This document shows positions 1-8,780 of a DNA stretch of 41,605 bases, in pieces. The notes under the pieces were generated by a model. The model was not told the DNA's origin, searched no databases, and saw only the letters and a list, made by a program, of their open reading frames with translations. Positions within the stretch are counted from its first letter, which is position 1. Each line of letters opens with the position of its first letter. The DNA is from Candidatus Hydrogenedentota bacterium (GTDB taxonomy: Bacteria; Hydrogenedentota; Hydrogenedentia; Hydrogenedentales; CAITNO01): positions 1 to 41,605 of the forward strand of contig JAKJCY010000015.1 of assembly GCA_022706235.1 (NCBI GenBank), given 5' to 3'. The translations under genes and the position numbers were made by a program.

Positions 1-121
1 TCCTGGAAAAGCGGCCCGCATGCCGGGCGCTTCAGGAAACACGGTCCAAGACCTCCGTGAAAAAGAACTTGTCAACGTTGTGAGCCTAATCGAGCCCGCA
101 TCGCTGCGCATGCCCGATGTG

Positions 122-150
122 CTCGTTCTCAAATCCGGTTTGAGAACGAG
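122..150. repeat. Perfect 12-bp inverted repeat, hairpin
   Basis: The arms CTCGTTCTCAAA and TTTGAGAACGAG are perfect reverse complements around a 5-nt loop (TCCGG). The repeat lies in the 324-nt gene-free start of the window, upstream of the GH31 gene. It has no U-tract on either side, so it does not look like an intrinsic terminator. It looks like an intergenic palindromic repeat. Apart from this and the adjacent weaker hairpin I see nothing in bases 1-324. Confidence 0.7.
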
Positions 151-162
151 TCCGCAAGGTAT

Positions 163-197
163 GGAGTGCGCAAGCCATGCCTGCGCTTGTGCTCTCC
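163..197. repeat. Imperfect hairpin next to the palindrome
   Basis: GGAGTGCGCAAGC pairs with GCTTGTGCTCTCC at 11 of 13 positions, and one of the two mismatches would be a G-U pair in RNA. It follows the perfect 122-150 palindrome by 12 nt. A large palindrome followed by a small hairpin is also the layout seen twice near 34.6-34.8 kb. Confidence 0.4.
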
Positions 198-324
198 TGT
201 TCATGTAATCTGCGGCGTGTACAAAACACTCTCAAAATTAGCGTGTCGAGAAAGGGAAAGCGTAAACGCGACTTACGCACCTCAACGGTACCGGAATATC
301 TGGGAACCAGAAGAACAACGACTT

Positions 325-2661
325 ATGACAACATACAATGAAGACTCTCAAAGCATAGAAAACAACATTCACGGTATGCTTGTGCGCCGCGAAACTTTCT
401 TGAACAAACGGTTTCGCCTCCTTCTGGTCGCAATTCTTGTCCTCTTGATCCTGGTGGGGGGATGGGCCTTGTTTACCGATACACCGGAACGGAGCGTTTC
501 CGGTACCTTGACCCGGGGATACGCATGTCCGCCGTCTGCGCATTATACGTTGGGCGCGTTTTCTGTAGTCTGGACTACGGAACAGGGCGGCTGCCTTGAG
601 GTGCGTCATCGGGACGCCCCGGAACGGGTCTTGTGGGCGACAGTTCCCGGGACCTCATTTGCGGCGGCAGGCCGGGGACAGGAAAGGGTGACGGAATCGC
701 GGGGGTCGTATAAGATTAAGGATGCGCTTTCCCGTATTTGCACGAACCAGACGATTGAAAGCATCGTGCAGGAACCGGACCGCCTGCTTGTGAAGGGAAT
801 GCTTACGGGGCTGCGGGCAGCGGGTACCGTGGGTTATGTGTTTTCTCTTGAATCTGTCGGGGAAAACCAGATTGCCTTTGCGTTGTCCCTGTCTGATTCC
901 ACCTATAACCGTTCCTGGATGACTTACGCTTCGGAGCCGGACGAGCATTTCTTCGGGTTTGGCGAGCAGTTCTCTTGTTTTGATCTCAAGGGGAAACGCG
1001 TTCCCATAGTTGTACAGGAACAAGGTATCGGCCGGGGCCTTCAGCCCATTACCTTTCTGGTTAACCTTGTCGCGGGTGCTGGCGGCAGCTGGGACGCTTC
1101 CTATGCCTGCGTTCCGCACTATATCACCAGTAAATGCCGTTCCTTGTTTCTCGAGAACTCGGAATATACCGTCTTTGACCTTCGGGAAGGGAACCGGGTA
1201 CAAGTGAAGGTATTTTCCTCCCGTTTGTGCGGCCGGATTTTGCAGGGGGATACACCGGCGGGTTTGGTTGAGGAATATACCGCCTGCACCGGGCGCATGC
1301 GGCCCTTGCCCGACTGGATACATGAAGGGGCCGTGGTCGGCATGCAGGGCGGCACCGAAAAGGTCCGCCAGGTGCTGGCCGCGCTGAAGGAACACGACAC
1401 GCCGATAGCGGCCTTCTGGCTGCAGGACTGGGTCGGCCCACGCACTACGAGCATCGGCAAGCAGCTGTGGTGGAATTGGGAACTGGACCGGGATACCTAT
1501 CCGGAATGGAACACCCTGCGTGAAGAACTGGATGCCGATGGAATACGCCTGATGACCTATGTCAATCCTTTTTTGGCGGACGTTTCCGAGAAACCAAATG
1601 CCCGACGCAATTTGTTCCAGGAAGCCGCAGAGAAGGGATTGCTGGTGCGGGACAGCGGCGGCAACCCGTGTCTCATTCCCAATACCAGTTTCTCCGCGGG
1701 CCTGCTGGACTTGACCAACCCGGCGGCATGCGTCTGGATGAAAGAGGTTATACGGGACCAGGTCATCGCGGAAGGAGCGAGCGGGTGGATGGCGGATTTC
1801 GGGGAAGCGCTGCCCTATGATGCCGTGCTTCATTCGGGGGAACCGGCCTCTTCGTTTCACAACCGGTATCCGGAGGCCTGGGCGCGCCTGAACCGCGAGG
1901 CCGTTGACGACACCGGGCGAGGCGAGGACTTTGTGTTTTTCACGCGCTCCGGGTATCGTTCGAGCCCGCGATACACCACGCTGCAGTGGCTGGGCGACCA
2001 GCTGGTCACGTGGGATGCGTACGACGGCATCAAGACGGCGGTTATCGGATTACTCAGCAGCGGCCTGTCCGGGTTCAGTTTCAACCACAGTGACATCGGC
2101 GGTTACACCACCTTTTCAATGCCGCTTCTGGGTTATCAGCGAAGCAGGGAACTGCTGTTCCGCTGGATGGAACTGAACGCCTTTACAACACTCTTTCGCA
2201 CCCATGAAGGCAATCAGCCGGAGTCAAACGTCCAGTTCTATGACGATGAGGAGACGCTGGCCTATTTTAGCCGCTTTGCCAGGGTGCACAAGGCCTGGGG
2301 CTTTTACAGGGCGCAGCTGATAGAAGAAGCGGGGCGCACGGGGCTGCCCGTGGTGCGTCCGCTCTTCCTGCACTACCCCGGGGATGAGAATACCTACAGC
2401 CTGTCCTATCAACAGTTTCTTGTCGGGCCGGACCTGATGGTGGCGCCGGTGCTGGACCCCCGCCGGAACTCCGTTGTGGTCTATTTCCCCGAAGGAGCGT
2501 GGATACATATCTGGTCCGGTAACTCCTATGGCGGCATCCACCCGCGTTCGCGGGAAACGGTCAGTGCGCCCCTGGGCCGCCCGGCCGTGTTTTACCGTTC
2601 CCGGTCTGAAACCGGACCGAGGTTCATGGAGGAACTCCGCCGTGAAGGTCTGCTGGAATAA
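325..2661 (+). CDS. Membrane-anchored GH31 hydrolase, sulfoquinovosidase (YihQ)-like
   Basis: Predicted 778-aa retaining alpha-glycosidase. The ATG at 325 is chosen because the frame upstream of it looks non-coding; ATG 376 is possible, and neither has a good ribosome binding site. A hydrophobic segment at about residues 34-53 suggests a signal anchor, with the enzyme outside the cytoplasm. The catalytic region is GH31: nucleophile D491 in WMADFGE and acid/base D558 in LGDQ. Its spacing closely follows YihQ, whose substrate motif is QQRWY. Q341 (MQGG), Q367 (LQDW), W383 and Y594 (GGY) fall at the positions equivalent to YihQ Q262, Q288, W304 and Y508. The position equivalent to the sulfonate-binding R301 is Q380. 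The fold and family are therefore clear, but activity on sulfoquinovosides is uncertain. An amino-acid permease follows 168 nt downstream on the same strand. Confidence 0.88.
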   Translation: MTTYNEDSQSIENNIHGMLVRRETFLNKRFRLLLVAILVLLILVGGWALFTDTPERSVSGTLTRGYACPPSAHYTLGAFSVVWTTEQGGCLEVRHRDAPERVLWATVPGTSFAAAGRGQERVTESRGSYKIKDALSRICTNQTIESIVQEPDRLLVKGMLTGLRAAGTVGYVFSLESVGENQIAFALSLSDSTYNRSWMTYASEPDEHFFGFGEQFSCFDLKGKRVPIVVQEQGIGRGLQPITFLVNLVAGAGGSWDASYACVPHYITSKCRSLFLENSEYTVFDLREGNRVQVKVFSSRLCGRILQGDTPAGLVEEYTACTGRMRPLPDWIHEGAVVGMQGGTEKVRQVLAALKEHDTPIAAFWLQDWVGPRTTSIGKQLWWNWELDRDTYPEWNTLREELDADGIRLMTYVNPFLADVSEKPNARRNLFQEAAEKGLLVRDSGGNPCLIPNTSFSAGLLDLTNPAACVWMKEVIRDQVIAEGASGWMADFGEALPYDAVLHSGEPASSFHNRYPEAWARLNREAVDDTGRGEDFVFFTRSGYRSSPRYTTLQWLGDQLVTWDAYDGIKTAVIGLLSSGLSGFSFNHSDIGGYTTFSMPLLGYQRSRELLFRWMELNAFTTLFRTHEGNQPESNVQFYDDEETLAYFSRFARVHKAWGFYRAQLIEEAGRTGLPVVRPLFLHYPGDENTYSLSYQQFLVGPDLMVAPVLDPRRNSVVVYFPEGAWIHIWSGNSYGGIHPRSRETVSAPLGRPAVFYRSRSETGPRFMEELRREGLLE

Positions 2662-2829
2662 CAGTACTTCTTCCCTCGCAAACCGAATGCGAGTGGTCCC
2701 AACATGTTGACGTTGGAAAGATAGGGGCCCTGTTTTCTCCGCTTATTTTTTCTGCGCTGAGTTGATCCGGATGGCCCGATGGGATACACTGCCGATTCAC
2801 CCCTTCATGAAACAGGATTGAGGAAGACG

Positions 2830-4281
2830 ATGAATACTAATCTTGACGCTCAGGAAAAGGACAGCCCGGTCTGGACCGGTGGACTCGTGACGCGGCTCGG
2901 CCTGTACACGGCCATTATGGTCATCATGGGCAACATGATCGGGTCCGGTATATTCAAAAAAGCCGCCCCCATGTCCGTCGAACTCCAATCGGCCGGGCTC
3001 GTGCTGTTATGCTGGCTGATTGCGGGTTTGGTCAGCCTGTTCGGTGCCTTGTCCAACGCGGAGTCGGCCGGTATTATCGCCGGTCCGGGTGGTTTCTATG
3101 CCTTTTTTCGAAAAATGTACGGCCGTGCATTCGCGTTTATTTATTGCTGGTCCAGTTTTGCCGTGTTACAGTCCGCTTCCATCGCCTCCATCGCCTATGT
3201 TTTCGGGCAGTCGGCCAATTCTCTTATCGGGTTGCCCCGGCTGAGTCCGGCCTGGGAGAGCATCTCCGTGTTCGGCGTCTTTTATCCCTTCGATAATTTC
3301 GGGGTAAAACTGTTTACAATCGCGACCCTGCTGTTGGTGACCACGGCGAACTACTTCGGCGTAATCTTTGGCGGCATTATCGCCAACATTTCGACCGGGT
3401 TGAAACTGGCGGGTATCGCCGTGGTGGTCGTTTTCGGATTGTGCGCCGGTTCCGGTTCCCTCGAACATCTCCTGCCGTTGGGGGCGAATCCGGATGCGGT
3501 CTATGGAAGCGACCTGGGGTTGTTCGGGGCCATGTTCGCCGCGTTGCTGGGAGCGTTCTGGGCATACGACGGGTGGACCAACGCCATCAGCCTCGGCGGG
3601 GAAGTGCGCAATCCCAGGCGCAACATCCCCCTGGCCCTGGTTATCGGTGTAGGCAGTATCATCGGGATCTATATGCTGGTGAATTTCGCTTATCTCTATG
3701 TCATGCCCGTGGAGGAAATGCAGGCGGTCGCCGCTTCCGACAATGGCATCATCGGCGTGGAGGTCATGCGCAAGGCCTTCGGCGGCGGCGCCGCGCAATT
3801 TGTGGCGGTGCTCATACTCCTTTCCACCTTCGGCGCCATGAACTGCCACCTGATGACGCCTTCCCGGATGTATTTCACCATGGCGAACGACGGCCTGTTT
3901 TTCAAGGCGGCGGCACGCTGTCACCCCAAACACCATACACCGTCCACCGCCCTGATTATGCAGGGAACCTGGGCGTCCATTCTGGTTTTGACCGGCACCT
4001 TTGACCAGTTGACCGACATGGTCATCTTTGCCTCGTTCCTGTTTTACGGGGCCAGCGCCTTCGGCGTGTTCGTGCTGCGGCGCACCATGAAAGACGCGCA
4101 CCGCCCTTACCGGGTCCATGGTTATCCCTTCGTTCCCGCCATCTTTGTACTGTTCTGTGCCATTCTGGTGATTGTTACCATTATTCAACAGCCCCGGGAG
4201 GCGATTATGGGGCTGGTGTTGATTTTTACCGGCTGGCCCTTCTATTTCTACTGGAACCGCCGCCGCCCGGCGGAAGGATGA
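2830..4281 (+). CDS. APC-superfamily amino-acid permease
   Basis: Integral inner-membrane transporter of 483 aa with about 12 hydrophobic segments. The first helix carries the typical APC glycine stretch (MGNMIGSGIF), which forms part of the substrate site in this superfamily. A second hallmark is the glycine-rich GPGGFYAFFRKMYG segment after helix 2. The start ATG 2830 is preceded by AGGAAG (2821-2826). The substrate cannot be read from the sequence. The family mostly moves amino acids or polyamines by proton symport or exchange. The C-terminus is short and basic (NRRRPAEG). The gene is co-directional with the GH31 gene and convergent with the GH20 gene, with no clear intrinsic terminator in the 126-nt gap between them. 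Confidence 0.88.
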   Translation: MNTNLDAQEKDSPVWTGGLVTRLGLYTAIMVIMGNMIGSGIFKKAAPMSVELQSAGLVLLCWLIAGLVSLFGALSNAESAGIIAGPGGFYAFFRKMYGRAFAFIYCWSSFAVLQSASIASIAYVFGQSANSLIGLPRLSPAWESISVFGVFYPFDNFGVKLFTIATLLLVTTANYFGVIFGGIIANISTGLKLAGIAVVVVFGLCAGSGSLEHLLPLGANPDAVYGSDLGLFGAMFAALLGAFWAYDGWTNAISLGGEVRNPRRNIPLALVIGVGSIIGIYMLVNFAYLYVMPVEEMQAVAASDNGIIGVEVMRKAFGGGAAQFVAVLILLSTFGAMNCHLMTPSRMYFTMANDGLFFKAAARCHPKHHTPSTALIMQGTWASILVLTGTFDQLTDMVIFASFLFYGASAFGVFVLRRTMKDAHRPYRVHGYPFVPAIFVLFCAILVIVTIIQQPREAIMGLVLIFTGWPFYFYWNRRRPAEG

Positions 4282-4407
4282 CGCCGCAAACGAGTGGGAA
4301 GCGGCTTTTCATCTCTGAAGGGCAGGGTGTGAACGCAGCCTTGTGCAGGGCGCCAGGACAACGTATGATTGGCAACGTCCCGAAGCCGTTCGGCGGGGGA
4401 GGGGTAT

Positions 4408-7038
4408 CTACCGGTCCAGTTCTTTCGCTTCAAACCTGCCTGTGCTGATGCGAATCCGGTCAATATCCCCGGCGAAGGGGGTGACCAGGGCGATTTCGTT
4501 GCCGATGCGCAGCAGCGGATTCGAGGGCGAGCGGGGGTATCCCGGGAGTTCCAGTTGTTCCGTCAGTGCGCCGTCGATGTAGAAATCGATGACACGGCAT
4601 TCCCGGAAGTTCACGGCGACATGGTGCCATTGCCCGTCGGGCGGAAGGATGGATTTTGTGCCCGCCTGCTCGCCGATGCCGTAGAGCGTGAACAGCGTCT
4701 CGCCCTTGTGGTTGAGGCCCAGCCGCCAGCCGCCGCCCAATCCATAACTGACAATAGTGGCGCCATACTCCTGTTCCTGTTGCCCGGTATGGCGCACCCA
4801 GGCCTCCACCAGCAGCGGCGCGGTACGCAGGTCCAGGCGGCGTTCGCCATCCACGGCTTCGCAGCGGGCGCCGTGGTCCAGGTGCAGGCAGCCGCCTGTT
4901 TCCGAGGGGCCTCCCGCCGTGATTTCAGGGACAAGCCCATCGACCACCGGAACAAGCGTCAGATAGTCACGGTCGTCTTTCCAGGCCTCGCCTCCTTTCC
5001 CGTCGAAGGTAAAGGCCGCCTGGAGCCCCTTCTCCGGCACGGCCGGAAACCCGCCGGAACGGATCTCGCCGGCCAGACGGCTCATGCCGGTTGTAGTTTC
5101 GGACCAGACCCGGCCGAGATGGACGAGATTGAGGGGGCGGTTTGTGGCGAGCCACGCCTGCCGATACGCTTCCCAAAGGATTTCATGGTTCTCCGCGAGG
5201 GCGTCCAGGCGCGCTGCCGCCTCTTCGCGGTTGAAATCAGCCTTTGCCATGGCAGTACCGATGTCCTGAAAGGCCAGCGCCATTTCAGCGGCGCCGTGGA
5301 GCAGGCGGGCCGCGAGGCCTAGCGTGGCGAGGTGGTCGGCGTTAAGCGCGGGCTTCGCCGCGGACAGCGTCGTGTGTACGGAAGCGCTTTCCGTTGCCAG
5401 GGTGTTCCAGAAGGACAGGGTTGCGTCATCGGCGCCAGCCATGCTCCAGACCGCCGCATCCGGGTCGCAGTGCAGCATCTGCCGTGCCTGGCATACCCGG
5501 CTTAAATCTTCGCCCTGGCAGCGGGCGAGTCGAGTCAGGGCTTCCGCCATCGCCGGGTCGGCGCTGCCGAAAAATTGCGCCGCAAAGGCCCGGGAGAACG
5601 CGTCCATAGGCACGGGCGTTGTGTTCCACGAAAGGGCCGCGCAATAGGCGACGCCGTACTGGTCCCATTCGTTCAGGTTGATGCCCGCCGCACCCTTGTA
5701 ACCGTCGCCCCAGGTGCTGACGAAATGACCCAGCGCGCCTTCCTTTTCCGCCTGGGCGGCCAGGATTTCCATGTTTTTGAAGGCGGGCGGATAAAGGGGG
5801 TAGAGGTTGTTCCAGCTCCAAAGGCCCGAAAGCGCCGTGACGGGGAGGCCCTTGGCGCGCAGGGCGGTCAATCCGGGGTATTCCTCGCGCGGCGCATAGT
5901 CCCAGAACATCATGATGATGTCCTTCGGCAGCAGGTCGATCATGGCAGGGTGGTTCAGAACAATATCCGCGTACATCATCATGGTCTGGCCGTGGGACTT
6001 CACAAGATCGTTCATTTTCGTGTAGTAGTCGGCGAAGACACGTTCGATGCCCGTTTCTTTCACGGCCTGCTCCGAACGGCCCTTGCCGATGGTGTAACTT
6101 TCATCCAGGCCGCAGTGGAAATAGCGGCCACCGAAAGCCGGCGCGATTTCATTGACCATCTTCGTTACCAGGCCAAAAGAATCCTCGCAGGCCGCGCAGA
6201 GGTCGCCGCCGCCGCCGGGCATCTCCGCGAGCGGCTTGTACCGGTCATGACGCAGGGTCTGCTCCATGTGGCCCAGCAATTCCACGGTCGGGATGATTTC
6301 CATGTAATACCGTTTCGCGTAGGCGACCAGTTCCCGGATTTCCTCGAAGGTGAAGCGGTCGTAGTCCGTGCTGATATCGGGATCGAAGGCGTACACGAAA
6401 TGGTCGGGCTCGATGAACCACAGGTAGGTGTTGACCTTGAACCGGGCGAGATGGCGAATGGAACGCTTGTGTTCTTCCAGGGTCGGCAACTGGTCGCGCC
6501 CGTAGTCTTCGCTGAATCCGCGCATGGAAAGAGCGGGCCAGTCGCGAATGACCGCGCAGGGAAGTTCCGTGATGGTATGCGCCTTCGCCGACAGAAGCAG
6601 CTGCTCGAGGGTCATCATGCCGTAGAACAGCCCCTTTTCACTTGGTGCATGTATGACGATGTGCGTGGGGGTTATGGCGAGGCAATAGCCTTCGGCACGG
6701 GCCTTTTCGGGCAGGGGAGCCGGGTCTTTCGGTTGGGATACGGGTTCGTCAGATACCGTCATAACGAGCCTGAACAGCCCTCCATCCGAGATTTCTAAGG
6801 CATCTGGCAACGACAACCGTTCCAGAGACTCGCGCAATCGATCACCCAAGGGAGCCGTCTCTTCCGGGGAAGGGGTGGTCAGGGAGAACCTGAAGGTTTC
6901 CGCTGTCAGTGGGAATACCCCATCGCATGCCTGTATCTCCTGAGGTACGGGGAGCAACGTATCAAAAAGGCCGTTATCGCATACTGCTGGGGTACACAGC
7001 AACAGGCCGCAAACAAAGACACGAGTAGTTACTATCAT
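4408..7038 (-). CDS. Exported GH20 beta-N-acetylhexosaminidase with LamG-like C-terminal domain
   Basis: An 876-aa exported enzyme expected to remove terminal beta-linked GlcNAc or GalNAc. The start at 7038 gives a short hydrophobic signal peptide (MIVTTRVFVCGLLL...) behind a good ribosome binding site (GAGGAG about 9 nt upstream). A GH20b-like N-terminal domain spans roughly residues 25-160. The catalytic barrel (roughly 165-560) carries the HCGLDES motif with the Asp-Glu pair D312/E313, which in GH20 positions the substrate acetamido group and acts as acid/base. Residues about 665-870 form a concanavalin-like LamG/jellyroll domain (GQWHHVAVNF, FYIDGALT), probably for carbohydrate binding or adhesion. 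An exported YdjC-type deacetylase near 40.2 kb would suit the same N-acetylated substrates. Confidence 0.9.
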   Translation of the reverse strand: MIVTTRVFVCGLLLCTPAVCDNGLFDTLLPVPQEIQACDGVFPLTAETFRFSLTTPSPEETAPLGDRLRESLERLSLPDALEISDGGLFRLVMTVSDEPVSQPKDPAPLPEKARAEGYCLAITPTHIVIHAPSEKGLFYGMMTLEQLLLSAKAHTITELPCAVIRDWPALSMRGFSEDYGRDQLPTLEEHKRSIRHLARFKVNTYLWFIEPDHFVYAFDPDISTDYDRFTFEEIRELVAYAKRYYMEIIPTVELLGHMEQTLRHDRYKPLAEMPGGGGDLCAACEDSFGLVTKMVNEIAPAFGGRYFHCGLDESYTIGKGRSEQAVKETGIERVFADYYTKMNDLVKSHGQTMMMYADIVLNHPAMIDLLPKDIIMMFWDYAPREEYPGLTALRAKGLPVTALSGLWSWNNLYPLYPPAFKNMEILAAQAEKEGALGHFVSTWGDGYKGAAGINLNEWDQYGVAYCAALSWNTTPVPMDAFSRAFAAQFFGSADPAMAEALTRLARCQGEDLSRVCQARQMLHCDPDAAVWSMAGADDATLSFWNTLATESASVHTTLSAAKPALNADHLATLGLAARLLHGAAEMALAFQDIGTAMAKADFNREEAAARLDALAENHEILWEAYRQAWLATNRPLNLVHLGRVWSETTTGMSRLAGEIRSGGFPAVPEKGLQAAFTFDGKGGEAWKDDRDYLTLVPVVDGLVPEITAGGPSETGGCLHLDHGARCEAVDGERRLDLRTAPLLVEAWVRHTGQQEQEYGATIVSYGLGGGWRLGLNHKGETLFTLYGIGEQAGTKSILPPDGQWHHVAVNFRECRVIDFYIDGALTEQLELPGYPRSPSNPLLRIGNEIALVTPFAGDIDRIRISTGRFEAKELDR

Positions 7039-7089
7039 CGGGATGTTCTCCTCAAAGTGTTTCGCTGCGCATCTGATGCGCCGTACCGT

Positions 7090-7127
7090 AAAAAAACAAC
7101 CTGTGAGGCCTTCCGGCCTCACAGGTT
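7090..7127 (-). terminator. Rho-independent terminator with GGAA tetraloop
   Basis: On the minus strand AACCTGTGAGGCC and GGCCTCACAGGTT form a perfect 13-bp stem closed by GGAA, a GNRA-type tetraloop. One G and then seven U follow. It lies 37 nt after the stop of the Tat-exported isomerase-like gene and before the GH20 start, so it ends that transcript. Its A-tract side faces the GH20 5' region. Confidence 0.92.
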
Positions 7128-7163
7128 TAACAAGCAAGGGAGGTAAAAGGCCTGCGGAAGTGC

Positions 7164-8594
7164 TCAGCCTTCTTCAAGTACCTTGAGCCCCATGAGGTTG
7201 GCCATGTGGCGCAGGCTGTCCATGTGGTCGCCGTAGGCCACCACGCGGTGCAGCAGGGTCATGGCGTCTTCGGTCTCCAGCGCGCTGCTCCAGTTCGCCG
7301 CCATCTTGGCCGCATCCTTCACTTCGGTGACAATCTGGGTGCGGCAGCCGTGTACCGCCCTTTCGGGAACCTCGATAATCTTGCCGGTGGACGCCAGGAT
7401 GGTCTCCAGGTTGACGAACTTGGCACGGGTGATGGTCTGGCCGAGGCGGTATTGTACTTCAGGCACGCAGCCGCTGCCGCCAACCTCGGAATGGCCGCGC
7501 AGCAGATACGGCGCGGATTCGCCATTCGGTCCGTCCATCTTCAGGGGCGCCGTGCAGTGGGCTGTCCACAGGGCGTTGCGCGAGGTGTCAAAGGTGGCGT
7601 TACCCTGGAACCCGGCAAGGTCAAAGGCATACTGGAACAGCATCATCGTCAGCAGGGAATCCATGTCGCCTTCGCAGGCGGCCGGAATGCCGCGGTCGCG
7701 CAGGCGCGTGAAGCCCAGGCAGGGGAATCCCTTGGGCAGCCAGCCCATGCAGGTGCCGATGGCCAGGGCGTCGGCCTGCTCCTGGCGGATAAGGTTGTCC
7801 AGCGCCACGCTCACGCGGGCCGCCTTTTCGATATCTTCAGCGTTGGGTTCCACAATTTCCTTGGCGCCCTGGGTCCAGGCGTCTATTTCAGCCTGAACCG
7901 CGGCGGCATCCGCACCGTTAATCAGGTCATCAAAGGTTTTTTCCTCCACCGCGACGACATCGGCGCCCAGCACCCGCTTCACTTCTTCAGGCGAGCGGGC
8001 CGCACTGGTGCCCTGGGCGGGAGGAAACAACAGAATGCGGGAACGGCGCATCATCGGGACGACCCGCAGGATGCGCAGCGCCCGCTCCAATTCATTGTAA
8101 TCGCTGCTGGGCAGCAGGGCGACACGGTGTCCGGCGCGCAACCAGCGCGGCGCGTACATCCAGTCGTGGCCGCTCGCCGGCAGGGAGAAGACCAGCATGG
8201 GCCGGGCGGCTTTGAATACGGGGTCGATGACGCGCGTCATCGCGAAGTTGGCCACATTAATCGCCAGGACGGGCGCCTCCGGACCGGACTGGTCCAACAG
8301 CGCCTGGGTTTCCTCGGGACTGCGCGATTCGCCAATCAACAATTCAATGTTGCCCAGTTTTGCCTCGGCTTCGGCAAGACGGGCCCGCATGGCTTCGACT
8401 TGGCCGGTATCGGCGCCCCAGTCACGATCGGCCGGCCGGGGATCGCCCGTAAAGATGACGCAAATGCGTGATTTGCCCCGCGGCCCGGCAGCTGGTACCT
8501 CAGACGCCCAGGCATACGTAAAGGCCGCTCCAGCCAATAATGCGCCTGCCGCGCCTGCTCCAAAGAACTCTCTCCGTGTACATCTGTCACACAT
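7164..8594 (-). CDS. Tat-exported L-fucose/L-arabinose isomerase-like protein
   Basis: A 476-aa protein starting with a clear twin-arginine signal (TRREFFGAG, R7-R8) followed by an Ala/Gly-rich hydrophobic stretch and an AWA-type cleavage region. It is therefore exported folded, probably with a bound metal. The mature part resembles the L-fucose isomerase fold. The segments CMGWLPKGFPCLGFTRLRD, ACEGDMDSL and FQGN match the pattern where this superfamily places active-site Glu/Asp residues. Cytoplasmic isomerases of the family interconvert aldoses and ketoses; an exported version has no obvious physiological counterpart. The start is supported by AAGGAG 8 nt upstream. It lies downstream of iolG but behind an intrinsic terminator, so it may have its own promoter. 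The substrate is unknown. Confidence 0.75.
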   Translation of the reverse strand: MCDRCTRREFFGAGAAGALLAGAAFTYAWASEVPAAGPRGKSRICVIFTGDPRPADRDWGADTGQVEAMRARLAEAEAKLGNIELLIGESRSPEETQALLDQSGPEAPVLAINVANFAMTRVIDPVFKAARPMLVFSLPASGHDWMYAPRWLRAGHRVALLPSSDYNELERALRILRVVPMMRRSRILLFPPAQGTSAARSPEEVKRVLGADVVAVEEKTFDDLINGADAAAVQAEIDAWTQGAKEIVEPNAEDIEKAARVSVALDNLIRQEQADALAIGTCMGWLPKGFPCLGFTRLRDRGIPAACEGDMDSLLTMMLFQYAFDLAGFQGNATFDTSRNALWTAHCTAPLKMDGPNGESAPYLLRGHSEVGGSGCVPEVQYRLGQTITRAKFVNLETILASTGKIIEVPERAVHGCRTQIVTEVKDAAKMAANWSSALETEDAMTLLHRVVAYGDHMDSLRHMANLMGLKVLEEG

Positions 8595-8710
8595 GATTCT
8601 GCTCCTTTATGCGATAAGGCTGCGGCACACTGTTGGCGCATCCCGGTTCTTTGCCGCTTTTCCCGGGGCGAATGTTTTCTACGAAAGATTAGTATAGCAG
8701 GTTCCCTCGC

Positions 8711-8750
8711 CAAAGAAAACCGGCCGCCCCGGGGGAACCCCGGACGGCCG
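8711..8750 (-). terminator. GC-rich intrinsic terminator after iolG
   Basis: On the minus strand CGGCCG-T-CCGGGG pairs with CCCCGGGG-C-GGCCG, with a small bulge and a short loop, and is followed by GUUUUCUUU. It begins 30 nt after the iolG stop, so it should end or attenuate iolG transcription before the exported isomerase gene. Confidence 0.75.
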
Positions 8751-8780
8751 ACTTCTGTTTTCACTCGTTTTTGTACCGGC

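Noticed and set aside
655..1860. A 401-codon minus-strand open frame
   Set aside because: Antisense to the GH31 gene, whose catalytic residues fit the family. No domain or ribosome binding site is seen.
5575..6798. A 407-codon plus-strand open frame
   Set aside because: It lies wholly antisense to the GH20 gene, which has complete catalytic motifs and a ribosome binding site. The translation has no recognisable domain and reflects high GC codon bias.
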